Shown piece by piece: positions 43,637-52,429 of a stretch of DNA of 64,000 bases. Under the pieces are notes generated by a model. It saw only the letters and a program-made list of their open reading frames with translations, ran no database searches and was not told where the DNA came from. The first letter of the stretch is position 1. The number at the start of each line of letters is the position of its first letter. The DNA lies in contig NZ_FQVQ01000003.1 in NCBI RefSeq assembly GCF_900129405.1, positions 181,037-245,036 of the forward strand. Reading direction: 5' to 3'. The position numbers and the translations under genes were made by a program. This stretch comes from Flavobacterium fontis (GTDB lineage Bacteria; Bacteroidota; Bacteroidia; Flavobacteriales; Flavobacteriaceae).

Positions 43637-45541
43637 ATGAATAAAAAAATTGGCATTGTAATCTTAAGTCTTATGAGTGTTGCAGCAAGTGCGCAAACCC
43701 TTACTCCAGAAATGCTTTGGAAATTGGGACGCGTGTCCGTTTTGGGTTTGACCAAAGATGGACAAACAATAGTATATAAAGTTTCAACGCCTTCTGTGGC
43801 CGAAAATAAATCGTCATCGAAATATTTTACAGTTCCCATTGCTGGCGGAACCGCTACCGAGGTTCAAAATGCAGAAGCACTGGTGGCCAACCGGAATTTA
43901 TCGCCCAATGGGAAGTATGTGTTGTCTTCAAAAGAAACCAAAGTAGAAAAGGTTTTAGGAAAAGACTTTTATCCCGAACTGGATAAGTCTTCGGCACAAG
44001 TCTACAACGGATTGGATTACCGCCACTGGGATACTTGGAACGACGGTACCCACAACCACGTGTATTTTGCCGATGCAAACGACCCTAAGGCCACGCCGTT
44101 TGATATTATGGCGGGCGAACCTTTTGATGCACCCCAAAAGCCACACGGGGGAGAAGAAGACTATATCTGGTCGCCCAACAACACCATCATTTATGTGTGT
44201 AAAAAGAAAGCAGGAACGGCCTATGCGATTTCGACCAATACCGATTTGTACGAGTACAATATCGAAACCAAAACCACCCGTAACCTTACCGAAGGGAATT
44301 TAGGATACGACACCAATCCGGCGTTTTCAGCTCAAGGGGTTTTGGCCTATTTGCAAATGCAACGCGACGGCTACGAAGCCGACAAAAATGATATCATCGT
44401 TCGCATCAACGATCAAGTGAAAGTGAATTTAACCGCCGCTTGGGACGGTAGTGTCGATAATTTCATGTGGGCTCCCGATGGTAAGAAGATTTATTTCGTT
44501 GCAGCAATAGATGGAACAAAACAACTGTTTGAAGTCAACTATCCTGGGCTAACCAAAATTGCGGTAACCGTGAAGCAAGTGACCAACGGCGACTTTGATG
44601 TGGCTGATATCATTGGGTTTTCAGGAACTAAAGTGGTGGTGACGCGCACCGACATGAATCACGCCGCTGAGGTGTATACGTATGATTTAAAATCAAAAGC
44701 GTGGAATCAAGTGACGCATGTGAATGATGCGGCCTATGCAAGTTTGAACTTACCCAAATTCGAGCGTCGTTATGTGACCACTACCGATAATAAGAAAATG
44801 TTGGTATGGGTGATTTTACCGCCCAATTTTGATGCGACCAAAAAATATCCCGCCTTGTTGTATTGCCAGGGCGGACCCCAGTCGCCGCTGACGCAGTCGT
44901 ATTCGTTCCGTTGGAATTTCTCGTTGATGGCTTCACAAGGGTATATTGTGGTGGCGCCCAACCGACGTGGAATGCACGGTCATGGCGTGGCTTGGAACGA
45001 ACAAATCTCCAAAGATTGGGGCGGGCAAGTGATGCAAGATTATTTGTCGGCGATTGATGATGTTTCCAAAGAAGCCTATGTCGACAAAGCCCGTTTGGGA
45101 GCGGTAGGAGCGAGTTATGGCGGGTATTCGGTGTTTTATTTGGCCGGAATTCACAACAACCGTTTCAAAACCTTTATTTCCCATTGTGGGGTGTTTAACT
45201 TAGAAAGTATGTACGGTACCACTGAAGAAGTTTTCTTTACCAATTGGGACCACGGCGGACCCTATTGGGAAAAAGACAATGCTGTAGCACAAAAAACGTT
45301 CAGTCAGTTTAACCCGATTAACTTCGTGAACAACTGGAATACACCAATTTTGATCATACAAGGAGGCAAAGACTACCGCGTACCGATTGGACAAGGACAA
45401 GAAGCTTTCCAAGCGGCTCAATTGAAAGGTATTAAGAGTCGGTTTTTGTACTTCCCCGATGAAAACCACTGGGTGCTGAAACCGCAAAACGCCATCGTGT
45501 GGCAAAATGAATTTTACAAATGGTTGAAAGAGACGTTATAG
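43637..45541 (+). CDS. S9 family prolyl oligopeptidase, exported
   Basis: A 634-residue S9 peptidase with signal peptide MNKKIGIVILSLMSVAASAQ, a beta-propeller (about 30-370) and an alpha/beta hydrolase domain. The catalytic triad is Ser493 in GASYGGYS, Asp in IQGGKDYRVP and His in DENHWVLKP. It is probably a periplasmic dipeptidyl or oligopeptidase that finishes breakdown of peptides, complementing the secreted protease upstream. The ATG at 43637 is chosen for the signal peptide; an ATG four codons upstream also exists. Confidence 0.94.
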   Translation: MNKKIGIVILSLMSVAASAQTLTPEMLWKLGRVSVLGLTKDGQTIVYKVSTPSVAENKSSSKYFTVPIAGGTATEVQNAEALVANRNLSPNGKYVLSSKETKVEKVLGKDFYPELDKSSAQVYNGLDYRHWDTWNDGTHNHVYFADANDPKATPFDIMAGEPFDAPQKPHGGEEDYIWSPNNTIIYVCKKKAGTAYAISTNTDLYEYNIETKTTRNLTEGNLGYDTNPAFSAQGVLAYLQMQRDGYEADKNDIIVRINDQVKVNLTAAWDGSVDNFMWAPDGKKIYFVAAIDGTKQLFEVNYPGLTKIAVTVKQVTNGDFDVADIIGFSGTKVVVTRTDMNHAAEVYTYDLKSKAWNQVTHVNDAAYASLNLPKFERRYVTTTDNKKMLVWVILPPNFDATKKYPALLYCQGGPQSPLTQSYSFRWNFSLMASQGYIVVAPNRRGMHGHGVAWNEQISKDWGGQVMQDYLSAIDDVSKEAYVDKARLGAVGASYGGYSVFYLAGIHNNRFKTFISHCGVFNLESMYGTTEEVFFTNWDHGGPYWEKDNAVAQKTFSQFNPINFVNNWNTPILIIQGGKDYRVPIGQGQEAFQAAQLKGIKSRFLYFPDENHWVLKPQNAIVWQNEFYKWLKETL

Positions 45542-45555
45542 ATGTTTTTTTTGAT

Positions 45556-45563
45556 TAATTTTG
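45556..45563 (+). promoter_or_regulatory. -7 box of the mntA-hepT pair
   Basis: TAATTTTG, a perfect TAnnTTTG match, 17 bases before the mntA start. Confidence 0.5.
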
Positions 45564-45579
45564 TTCAAACACTTTGAAG

Positions 45580-45873
45580 ATGAGTCTTAACAGCAATCAA
45601 ATCAATATTATACAGAATTTTTTTTCGAAACAACCTGTTTTGAAAGCCTACCTTTTTGGGTCTTATAGTAAAGATTTAGAAAATGATTCTAGTGATATTG
45701 ATTTGTTGGTTGAGTTAGATTATTCCCAGCCCATAGGTTTAGAATTTATTCAGATGCAATTGGATTTACAAGAACTACTGTCCAAAAAAGTAGATTTAGT
45801 TTCTGAACGAGGTTTGTCAAAATACATCAAACCCATCGTGGATAAAGAGAAAAAATTAATTTATGCAAGATAG
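45580..45873 (+). CDS. MntA-like minimal nucleotidyltransferase antitoxin
   Basis: A 97-residue minimal nucleotidyltransferase. The motif GSYSKDLENDSSDIDLLVE (G27, S28, D39, D41) is intact. In MntA-HepT systems MntA inactivates the HepT ribonuclease by adding AMP to a tyrosine of its RX4HxY motif. The start at ATG 45580 is preferred over a TTG two codons before. It overlaps the hepT remnant by 11 bases, the usual arrangement. The antitoxin frame is undamaged although its toxin is not. Confidence 0.88.
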   Translation: MSLNSNQINIIQNFFSKQPVLKAYLFGSYSKDLENDSSDIDLLVELDYSQPIGLEFIQMQLDLQELLSKKVDLVSERGLSKYIKPIVDKEKKLIYAR

Positions 45874-46213
45874 GTAAGGGGATAAAGTTCGATTGCTTCA
45901 TGTCATGGATGCGATAACTGAAATTGAAAACTATCTACAAGATGCCGATTTGGATCATTTTGTAAAAAATTCAATGATGTTTAATGCAACCTTAAGACAA
46001 CTAGAAATTATCGAAGAAGCTTGTAATTGATTATCACAAAATTTACTTTTAAATCATCCGGAAATACCTTGGGCGAGAATTATTGGATTACGAAATTTAG
46101 TTATTCATGAATATTTTGGTATCGATGATTTCACCATTTGGAATGTAGTCAAAATTAATTTACCCGAATTGAAAGTTAAGGTACAAGCCATTTTGGATAA
46201 AGATGATTTTTAA
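45863..46213 (+). pseudogene. hepT toxin, broken by two in-frame stop codons
   Basis: Read from the ATG at 45863 in one frame, the sequence is MQDR, stop (TAA 45875-45877), GDKVRLLHVMDAITEIENYL...LRQLEIIEEACN, stop (TGA 46028-46030), LSQNLLLNHPEIPWARIIGLRNLVIHEYFGID to the natural stop at 46211. The HEPN motif RX4HxY is present as RNLVIHEY. No frameshift is needed. The TGA falls where HepT proteins usually have Arg, so a single CGA-to-TGA change would explain it. Two independent stops make readthrough or sequencing error unlikely. A shorter product from ATG 45905 would end before the active site. Confidence 0.88.
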
Positions 46214-47130
46214 TTTTTCAACCACACATCCTTGGCAAACTTAAGTACGATGCTACTGGATATTTTACGCTATAGCTCATGAAAAACATATTCAATTTAC
46301 TTGCGACAATTGCCTTTTTCAATGGTAATGCACAATGTCTATCACCCTCTAATTTAACACTATCTAATTTCACATCTACAACAGTTGAATTTTCATGGAC
46401 TGAAAATGGAACTGCTATGAATTGGGAAGTTTCAATAATACCTGACTTCAATGTTGGTGATTCATTACCAACTTCTGGTACAACAACTGCAAGTAACCCC
46501 CATACTTTCATTAATTTACCCCAACTTTTTGGTTGTAATGTTTTTTTTGTACGATCACTTTGTTCTTCCAACGCTTATAGTCCTTGGGTTGCCATAGGAA
46601 CTGGAGGGTGTTCAACAGAAATAAATAATTATCTGGCTACGTTATCAAATAACACTTTCTTATTTAATGAAAGCAAAGTTATAGTGTTTCCAAATCCATC
46701 GAATTCCTTTATGCAAATAAAAAGCACATCAACAATTGATAAATTAACGGTTTTTGATTCTTTAGGTAAGGTAGTTCCACTTCAAACGCAAAACAACAAC
46801 GAAATCAACATCGAAAACTTATCCAACGGGATTTATTTCATAGAAATTCTTACCGATAATGAAACGATTTATAAAAAGTTTATCAAAGAATAAATTTTCC
46901 TTGAAAGCCAAAAACAATACCTTGTCCTTGAAAGTTATGGACATTAACGTGTTTGTGTATACTATTCTATGAACAGCAATCCATTAGAAGAAGATTGAAA
47001 TTCATTGCTCCCCTTGAGTCATAATGCGTGAAAAGATTAATATAAAAATGAAGCGAATCTACATGTCAATAAATTGATAATGAATGGATTACGAAGTTGC
47101 AAAAATTCTTTTTTCTTGCTTCTTTTTTCT
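46211..47130 (+). repeat. 0.9 kb duplicated cassette, copy 1
   Basis: It begins exactly at the hepT stop codon and matches 47621-48545 from TAATTTTTCAACCACACATC through the leader, signal-peptide codons, the 3' half of the gene and about 240 bases downstream. The 5' middle of the gene (about 46345-46590) has diverged strongly, while leader and tail stay near identical. Confidence 0.85.
46279..46893 (+). CDS. Small T9SS-secreted protein with Fn3-like domain, paralogue 1
   Basis: A 204-residue secreted protein: signal peptide (1-18, ending GNAQC), a fibronectin III-like domain (about 20-115, TTVEFSWTENGTAMNWEVSI then VFFVRSLCSS), and a type IX sorting tail (VIVFPNPSNSFMQI to YKKFIKE). No enzyme motif is seen; it is probably a surface or adhesive protein. 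It is duplicated at 47689-48312 with about 90% identity in the tail but a diverged middle. Confidence 0.85.
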   Translation: MKNIFNLLATIAFFNGNAQCLSPSNLTLSNFTSTTVEFSWTENGTAMNWEVSIIPDFNVGDSLPTSGTTTASNPHTFINLPQLFGCNVFFVRSLCSSNAYSPWVAIGTGGCSTEINNYLATLSNNTFLFNESKVIVFPNPSNSFMQIKSTSTIDKLTVFDSLGKVVPLQTQNNNEINIENLSNGIYFIEILTDNETIYKKFIKE

Positions 47131-47361
47131 TTAGTCTTTACAAATCTTCTCCACTTTCCAAACACCGTTCTGTTCAAATCGGAGGAGGTAAATCCCTTTG
47201 GGTAAAACGGAACACTCAATAGTCGATGTAGTTCCCGTAGCTGATTGCACCAACTGCCCTTGAACTGTATACAATTCATAGGCGGTAGCCGGTTCGGCGA
47301 GTGTAACGAGTTGTAATTGATCTTTAACGGGATTGAAATGTCCAAGGTTTTCGTTAGTTCG
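47131..47361 (-). pseudogene. Remnant of a T9SS sorting tail, no start
   Basis: On the minus strand a frame open from 47361 reads NPVKDQLQLVTLAEPATAYE, then LVQSATGTTSTIECSVLPKG and IYLLRFEQNGVWKVEKICKD before a stop at 47131. This is the C-terminal half of a type IX sorting domain. There is no start codon or passenger domain upstream; a stop lies at 47362-47364. It is the stub of a deleted secreted-protein gene, stranded between the two copies of the duplicated cassette. Confidence 0.7.
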
Positions 47362-47620
47362 TTAGCGGGAAAGTTTCTTAATCAAACCCAACGTTTCTTT
47401 TTATTCTAAATTAAACGTTTGCAAAGTAGGATTTTAAAAAACAGATAGTTAAATTTGATATAAAATAAACGCTAGCAGTATAGTAGTAACCATGTTTTTG
47501 TATTTGAGCCTGTATGTAATTATTTTATGATTATTGATTCTCAAGAATTCTGCACTTTATTCAATGTTGTCTTAAACTCCTTTTAACTATTCAAAATTTT
47601 AATTTATAAAGCCCAAAAAC
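47346..47620. other. AT-rich gap between the cassettes, no feature seen
   Basis: About 275 bases of AT-rich DNA with stops in all frames. No promoter, RNA fold or repeat is apparent. It probably holds remains of the gene whose sorting tail is at 47131-47361. Confidence 0.5.
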
Positions 47621-48545
47621 TAATTTTTCAACCACACATCCTTGGCAAACTTAAATACGATGCTTCTGGATATTTAACGCTATAGCTCATGAAAAACATA
47701 TTCAATTTACTTGTGATAATTGCCTTTTTCAATGGAAATGCACAATGTCCTTCGCCTTCAATTCTCTATTTGGTAGATAATATTAATATTTCAAATAGTG
47801 CTGAATTGTCTTGGACGGAAAACGGCAATGCTACAATCTGGGATTTGGCTGTAATACCAGATTTCAATATGGGTTCATCTCTTCCTTCAAATATTGGGGT
47901 TACAACAAATATTAATCCATTTGTTTTAGTTAATCTACCTCCAAGTAATGGATGTTATGTCTTTTTTGTGCGATCAGTTTGTTCTCCCACTGTTGTGAGT
48001 CCTTGGGTAGCCATAGGAACTGGAGGGTGTTCAACAGAAATAAATAATTATCTAGCTACGTTATCAAATAACACTTTTTTATTTAATGACAGTAAAGTTA
48101 TAGTGTTTCCAAATCCATCGAATTCCTTTATTCAAATAAAAAGCACATCAACCATTGATAAATTAACGGTTTTTGATTCTTTAGGTAAGGTAATTCCACT
48201 TCAAACGCAAAACAACAACGAAATCAACATCGAAAACTTATCCAACGGGATTTATTTCATAGAAATTCTTACCAATAATGAAACGATTTATAAAAAGTTT
48301 ATCAAAGAATAAATTTCCTTGAAAGCCAAAAACAATACCTTGTCCTTGAAAGTTATGGACATTAACGTGTTTGTGTATATTATTCTACGAATAGCAATCC
48401 ATTAGAAGAAAATTGAAATCCATTGCTCGCCTTGAGCCATAATGCGTGAAAAGATAAATATAAAAATGAAGTGAATCTACATGCCAATAATTTGATAATG
48501 AATCGATTACGAAAATATAAAATTCTTTTCTCTTGCTTCTTTTTT
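47621..48545 (+). repeat. 0.9 kb duplicated cassette, copy 2
   Basis: Second copy of the cassette at 46211-47130, offset by 1410 bases. It includes the same leader, gene ends and the downstream CTTGAAAGCCAAAAACAA region. It ends in a TTCTTTTC-rich tract just before copy B of the dispersed element. Confidence 0.85.
47689..48312 (+). CDS. Small T9SS-secreted protein with Fn3-like domain, paralogue 2
   Basis: A 207-residue paralogue of the protein at 46279. The signal peptide and the last 100 residues (GGCSTEINNYLATLSNNTFLF onward, with VIVFPNPSNSFIQI and YKKFIKE) are almost identical. The Fn3-like middle differs (ILYLVDNINISNSAELSWTENG) apart from WTENG and the VFFVRS strand. Secretion by the type IX system is expected; the ligand is unknown. 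Confidence 0.85.
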   Translation: MKNIFNLLVIIAFFNGNAQCPSPSILYLVDNINISNSAELSWTENGNATIWDLAVIPDFNMGSSLPSNIGVTTNINPFVLVNLPPSNGCYVFFVRSVCSPTVVSPWVAIGTGGCSTEINNYLATLSNNTFLFNDSKVIVFPNPSNSFIQIKSTSTIDKLTVFDSLGKVIPLQTQNNNEINIENLSNGIYFIEILTNNETIYKKFIKE

Positions 48546-48590
48546 CTTGCTTCTTTTCTCTTTCTTCTTTTCTCTTTCTTCTTGCCTCTC

Positions 48591-48705
48591 CCCGCGTTAA
48601 GGATTGAAGCGGCATCCTCCCGATCCTTCGGGAGATACAGCGGAAAGCCTGACCCCCGACAACCCAACGTGTATTGTAGCTGTACTCTTCATCGGGGGGA
48701 ACGCC
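48591..48705 (-). repeat. Dispersed structured element, copy B
   Basis: Read on the plus strand: CCCGCGTTAAGGATTGAAGC, GGCATCC, hairpin CTCCCGATCCTTCGGGAG, ATACAGCGGAAAGC, CTGACCCCCG, and finally GGGGGGAACGCC. The ends are partly complementary (GCGTT/AACGC). This is copy A in inverted orientation. Confidence 0.75.
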
Positions 48706-48740
48706 ATAAAAAAAGTCGTCTCAATGAAGAAACGACTTTA
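48706..48740 (-). terminator. ahcY terminator
   Basis: On the minus strand AAAGTCGT pairs with ACGACTTT around an 11-base loop and is followed by a T-run. It lies about 75 bases after the ahcY stop, past a short ATTATGA array (48747-48775). Confidence 0.75.
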
Positions 48741-48813
48741 ATAAATTATGAATTATGAATTATGAATTATGAGTTTTGCGAAGTTTCAATCTAAACTCTA
48801 AATTCTAATCTTT

Positions 48814-50130
48814 TTAGTATCTATAGTACTCAGGCTTATAAGGTCCTTCTACTTGAACTCCGATGTACTCGGCTTGTTCGTGGTTTAAGGTTTCCAATTC
48901 CACGCCTAATTTTGCTAAGTGCAATGCCGCTACTTTTTCATCCAAATGTTTCGGTAACATGTACACTTCGTTTTTGTAGTTCGCACTGTTGTTCCACAAT
49001 TCGATTTGTGCCAACGTTTGGTTGGTAAACGAGTTACTCATTACAAAGCTTGGGTGACCTGTAGCACAACCTAAGTTCACTAAACGACCTTCAGCCAAGA
49101 TGATAATGTCTTTTCCGTTTACGTTGTATTTGTCCACTTGAGGTTTGATTTCGATTTTGGTTTCGCCATAGTTCGCGTTCAACCACGCCATGTCGATTTC
49201 GTTATCAAAGTGTCCAATGTTACATACAATCGTTTTGTCTTTCATGTTCTCGAAGTGACGACCTACTACGATATCTTTGTTTCCTGTAGTCGTGATGACG
49301 ATATCTGCTGTAGCAATCACCGTATCCAATTTTTTCACTTCAAATCCGTCCATAGCGGCTTGTAACGCACAGATGGGGTCGATTTCAGTTACGGTAACAA
49401 TCGAACCTGCTCCACGGAACGAAGCTGCAGTACCTTTACCTACGTCACCGTAGCCACAAACTACTACGCGTTTTCCTGCCAACATCACGTCAGTTGCACG
49501 ACGAACTGCATCTACAGCCGATTCTTTACAACCGTATTTGTTGTCAAATTTTGATTTCGTAACCGAGTCGTTTACGTTGATTGCTGGCATGTGTAACGTA
49601 CCGTTTTTCATACGCTCGTACAAACGGTGAACCCCTGTAGTAGTCTCTTCTGACAAACCTTTGATACCACCAATCAATTCGGGGTAACGGTCAAATACCA
49701 TATTGGTTAAATCCCCACCATCGTCCAAAATCATGTTCAACGGTTGACGATCTTCACCAAAGAATAAGGTTTGCTCAATACACCAGTCGAATTCTTCCTC
49801 GTTCATACCTTTCCAAGCATATACTGGAATACCTGCAGCAGCAATCGCCGCCGCAGCGTGATCTTGCGTAGAGAAAATGTTACACGAAGACCAAGTTACT
49901 TCAGCTCCCAACGCTTTCAAGGTTTCAATCAAAACCGCTGTTTGAATGGTCATGTGCAAACATCCTGCGATGCGCGCTCCTTTTAAAGGTTGCGATGCAC
50001 CGTATTCCGCACGCAATGCCATTAATCCAGGCATTTCCGCTTCAGCCAATTCAATTTCTTTACGTCCCCAAGCAGCTAGGGAAATGTCTTTAACTTTGTA
50101 CGCCACGTAAGGCACAGTTTTCGTACTCAT
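48814..50130 (-). CDS. ahcY: Adenosylhomocysteinase
   Basis: A 438-residue SAH hydrolase. The NAD site is [18 protein letters not shown], with [19 protein letters not shown] substrate residues near residue 85 and the C-terminal KPEYYRY that reaches into the neighbouring subunit. It splits S-adenosylhomocysteine into adenosine and homocysteine in the cytoplasm, relieving inhibition of methyltransferases. It is monocistronic. On the minus strand a TAATTTCG box (one mismatch) lies about 40 bases before the start. Confidence 0.97.
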   Translation of the reverse strand: MSTKTVPYVAYKVKDISLAAWGRKEIELAEAEMPGLMALRAEYGASQPLKGARIAGCLHMTIQTAVLIETLKALGAEVTWSSCNIFSTQDHAAAAIAAAGIPVYAWKGMNEEEFDWCIEQTLFFGEDRQPLNMILDDGGDLTNMVFDRYPELIGGIKGLSEETTTGVHRLYERMKNGTLHMPAINVNDSVTKSKFDNKYGCKESAVDAVRRATDVMLAGKRVVVCGYGDVGKGTAASFRGAGSIVTVTEIDPICALQAAMDGFEVKKLDTVIATADIVITTTGNKDIVVGRHFENMKDKTIVCNIGHFDNEIDMAWLNANYGETKIEIKPQVDKYNVNGKDIIILAEGRLVNLGCATGHPSFVMSNSFTNQTLAQIELWNNSANYKNEVYMLPKHLDEKVAALHLAKLGVELETLNHEQAEYIGVQVEGPYKPEYYRY

Positions 50131-50385
50131 GTATTGTGTATATTTGTGTTTATATTTGAGGGTGCGAAATTACAAACTAAGTTTCGAAATAAAAAACTTT
50201 AATGTAATTTTATGAATCGTTAATCCGATTTAACCCGCTAAGAATCAGAAAAATAATAAGGAGCTATTTCCCGCTATCCGTTGCAATCTTTTTGGGGTGA
50301 TGACGTCAAAGGTATCGAATTCACGCCGTTACCACCACCCCAAAAAGGATTTCCACTACTATCGGGGCTAGGATATACTGCACAA

Positions 50386-51015
50386 ATGCCATTTTACGAA
50401 ACCATACACATCCGTCCCCAAACCCAATTGCACCTCTGGAAAATTGAGGAGCCCTTAGACAGTTTGATTGCCGGAGTTCCCTTACAGGATCATTCCCTGA
50501 TTCGGTTGCACAAACTCAAATCGGAAGTCCACCAAAAAGGATTCCTCGCCGTGCGGCATTTGTTGCAGCACCTCGGATTTTCCGATGCAGATCTTCTCTA
50601 CGATGCCAGTGGGAAACCTCATTTGTCACACGGGCAACACATTTCTATCTCGCATTCGCATGGATTTGCGGCGGTAGCCATCAGTAACGAAAACCTCGGC
50701 CTCGACGTCGAAGCGATGCGGCCTAAAGTTCTCAAAATAGCCCCCCGTTTTATGGATGTTGATACACATCTGTCAGGCTTGTCGTTGGCCGAACAGCTGC
50801 AAAAAGCCACCATCATTTGGAGCATCAAAGAAGCGGTGTTCAAAATCAAAAACGAAAAAGGGATCAGTTACCCCAGCCATATCCGTGAGCAACCTTTTGA
50901 TCCTGCCGAAGGATCTACGGTGGCGCGTTTGGACTTTAAGCATCAAACGGAATTATTTCCGGTACAATTTATTCAACGCGAAGACTATATCTTTGTGTGC
51001 GTTTTTGAATCCTAA
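50386..51015 (+). CDS. 4'-phosphopantetheinyl transferase superfamily protein
   Basis: A 209-residue Sfp-type transferase: the magnesium site LGLDVEAMRPK and the WSIKEAVFKI motif (W-x-x-K-E-x-x-x-K) are both present, with ISISHSHGFAAVAIS before them. It moves phosphopantetheine from CoA to carrier proteins. The ATG at 50386 is used; an upstream in-frame extension to 50281 has no family character. The stop overlaps the next start (TAATG), so the genes are coupled. Confidence 0.9.
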   Translation: MPFYETIHIRPQTQLHLWKIEEPLDSLIAGVPLQDHSLIRLHKLKSEVHQKGFLAVRHLLQHLGFSDADLLYDASGKPHLSHGQHISISHSHGFAAVAISNENLGLDVEAMRPKVLKIAPRFMDVDTHLSGLSLAEQLQKATIIWSIKEAVFKIKNEKGISYPSHIREQPFDPAEGSTVARLDFKHQTELFPVQFIQREDYIFVCVFES

Positions 51016-51731
51016 TGAAGGTATACGACTCCCTTTTCACGGCATACCAAAACCAACAACCCTTGTTGGCGGTGCTCATTGATCCCGAGAAAACCCAACC
51101 CGAGCAGGCGGTTGCGTTGTGCGCGCAGTTGAAGGAAACGCCCGTGACACATCTACTCGTTGGAGGCAGCACGTTTCAAGGACCGCATTTGGCAGCATTG
51201 GTGCTCCAACTCAAAAAAGCATCGGGTTTACCCGTACTCTTGTTTCCGGGCGATTATGCCCAAATCACCGAAGCCGCCGACGGAATTTTGTTCCTTTCGC
51301 TACTCTCCGGTCGCAATCCCGAGTACTTAATTGAACAACAAGTAAAAGCTGCGCCACTGTTGCACCATTCCAATTTAGAAATTCTGCCTACCGGCTATCT
51401 CCTCATTGAAAGCGGTGCCGAAACCGCTGTGCAACGCGTGAGTGGTACGCTACCTTTGGCGCGAAATAATCCCCAACACGCAGCAATGACTGCACTCGCA
51501 GGCCAACTCTTGGGTAAAAAACTGATTTATTTGGAAGCGGGAAGTGGGGCGCAACACGCTGTGCCGCTCGAAATGATTGCCACGGTAGCCCAAACTTTAG
51601 CAATACCGTTAATTGTAGGGGGCGGTATTCGTTCGATGGCGCAAATTCAGGCAGCCCACCAAGCAGGCGCTACTATGGTGGTGATTGGCACCGCCTTTGA
51701 AGAAAACCCTCATTTTTTTTCAGCCTTATAA
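51015..51731 (+). CDS. PcrB/GGGP synthase family prenylglyceryl phosphate synthase
   Basis: A 238-residue TIM-barrel of the PcrB/geranylgeranylglyceryl phosphate synthase family: LLAVLIDPEKTQPEQ (phosphate-metal site), THLLVGGSTFQG, LIYLEAGSGAQHAV and LIVGGGIRSMAQI (phosphate loop). Such enzymes join polyprenyl diphosphate to glycerol-1-phosphate. Bacteroidota carry the larger group II form, but the final lipid is not known. It is coupled to the transferase gene upstream. Confidence 0.92.
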   Translation: MKVYDSLFTAYQNQQPLLAVLIDPEKTQPEQAVALCAQLKETPVTHLLVGGSTFQGPHLAALVLQLKKASGLPVLLFPGDYAQITEAADGILFLSLLSGRNPEYLIEQQVKAAPLLHHSNLEILPTGYLLIESGAETAVQRVSGTLPLARNNPQHAAMTALAGQLLGKKLIYLEAGSGAQHAVPLEMIATVAQTLAIPLIVGGGIRSMAQIQAAHQAGATMVVIGTAFEENPHFFSAL

Positions 51732-51808
51732 AATCAAACGGTCATTTTACAAAAGCATAACCTCGTTTTCTGTAGAGAATCCGTACTTTTACGCTCCAAC
51801 CCAAAACC

Positions 51809-52429
51809 ATGTTTGATTTCTTTTTAAAAGCGTATGAAAATGCCTCGGCAATCCAAATTATTTTGGAATTTTTGGCTTTTGTCAGCGGTATTTTAAGCGT
51901 GTATTTGGCAAAGAAGGAAAACATTTGGGTGTATCCCACCGGACTCATTTCTACCGTTATCACCGTTTATTTGTTGTATCAAGCGCAATATTTTGGCGAC
52001 ATGACCATTAATGTCTATTACTCGCTCATGAGTGTTTACGGCTGGTACCGCTGGTCAAAGGGCACTACTGCGGGTCCGTTGCCCATTTCACGCACCACCG
52101 TCAACGAGAAAATCATCGGTATCGGATTGTTTGTTTTCACGCTTTTGGTTACCTATGGCGTTTACCAAATTTTTGATTATACCCTTGAAATTCCCAATTA
52201 TATTGATATTTTTACTTCAGGGTTATTTTTTACCGCGATGTGGTACATGGCGTTGAAAAAAATTGAAAATTGGACCCTCTGGATTATTGGAGATTGCATC
52301 GCTGTACCCTTGTTTGCCTACCGCGGACTCGGCATGCTCTCCTTACAATATTTACTATTCACGGTTTTGGCCGTTTTAGCCTACATCGAATGGAAGAAAA
52401 TCTTAAACAATACTCCCTCCTCAACTTAG
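51809..52429 (+). CDS. PnuC-type vitamin transporter
   Basis: A 206-residue membrane protein with seven helices, the PnuC layout, and the signature VYGWYRWSKG in the substrate channel (residues about 71-80). PnuC proteins import nicotinamide riboside by facilitated diffusion coupled to phosphorylation; related PnuT proteins import thiamine and usually lie beside TPP-regulated TonB receptors in Bacteroidota. Here a kinase gene overlaps the 3' end by 40 bases and a TPP riboswitch-controlled receptor lies 2.7 kb downstream, so thiamine is a real alternative to nicotinamide riboside. Confidence 0.85.
   Translation: MFDFFLKAYENASAIQIILEFLAFVSGILSVYLAKKENIWVYPTGLISTVITVYLLYQAQYFGDMTINVYYSLMSVYGWYRWSKGTTAGPLPISRTTVNEKIIGIGLFVFTLLVTYGVYQIFDYTLEIPNYIDIFTSGLFFTAMWYMALKKIENWTLWIIGDCIAVPLFAYRGLGMLSLQYLLFTVLAVLAYIEWKKILNNTPSST

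Noticed and set aside
45905..46030. Short functional HepT from the internal ATG at 45905
   Set aside because: The frame stops at TGA 46028, before the RX4HxY motif, so no active toxin could be made from it.
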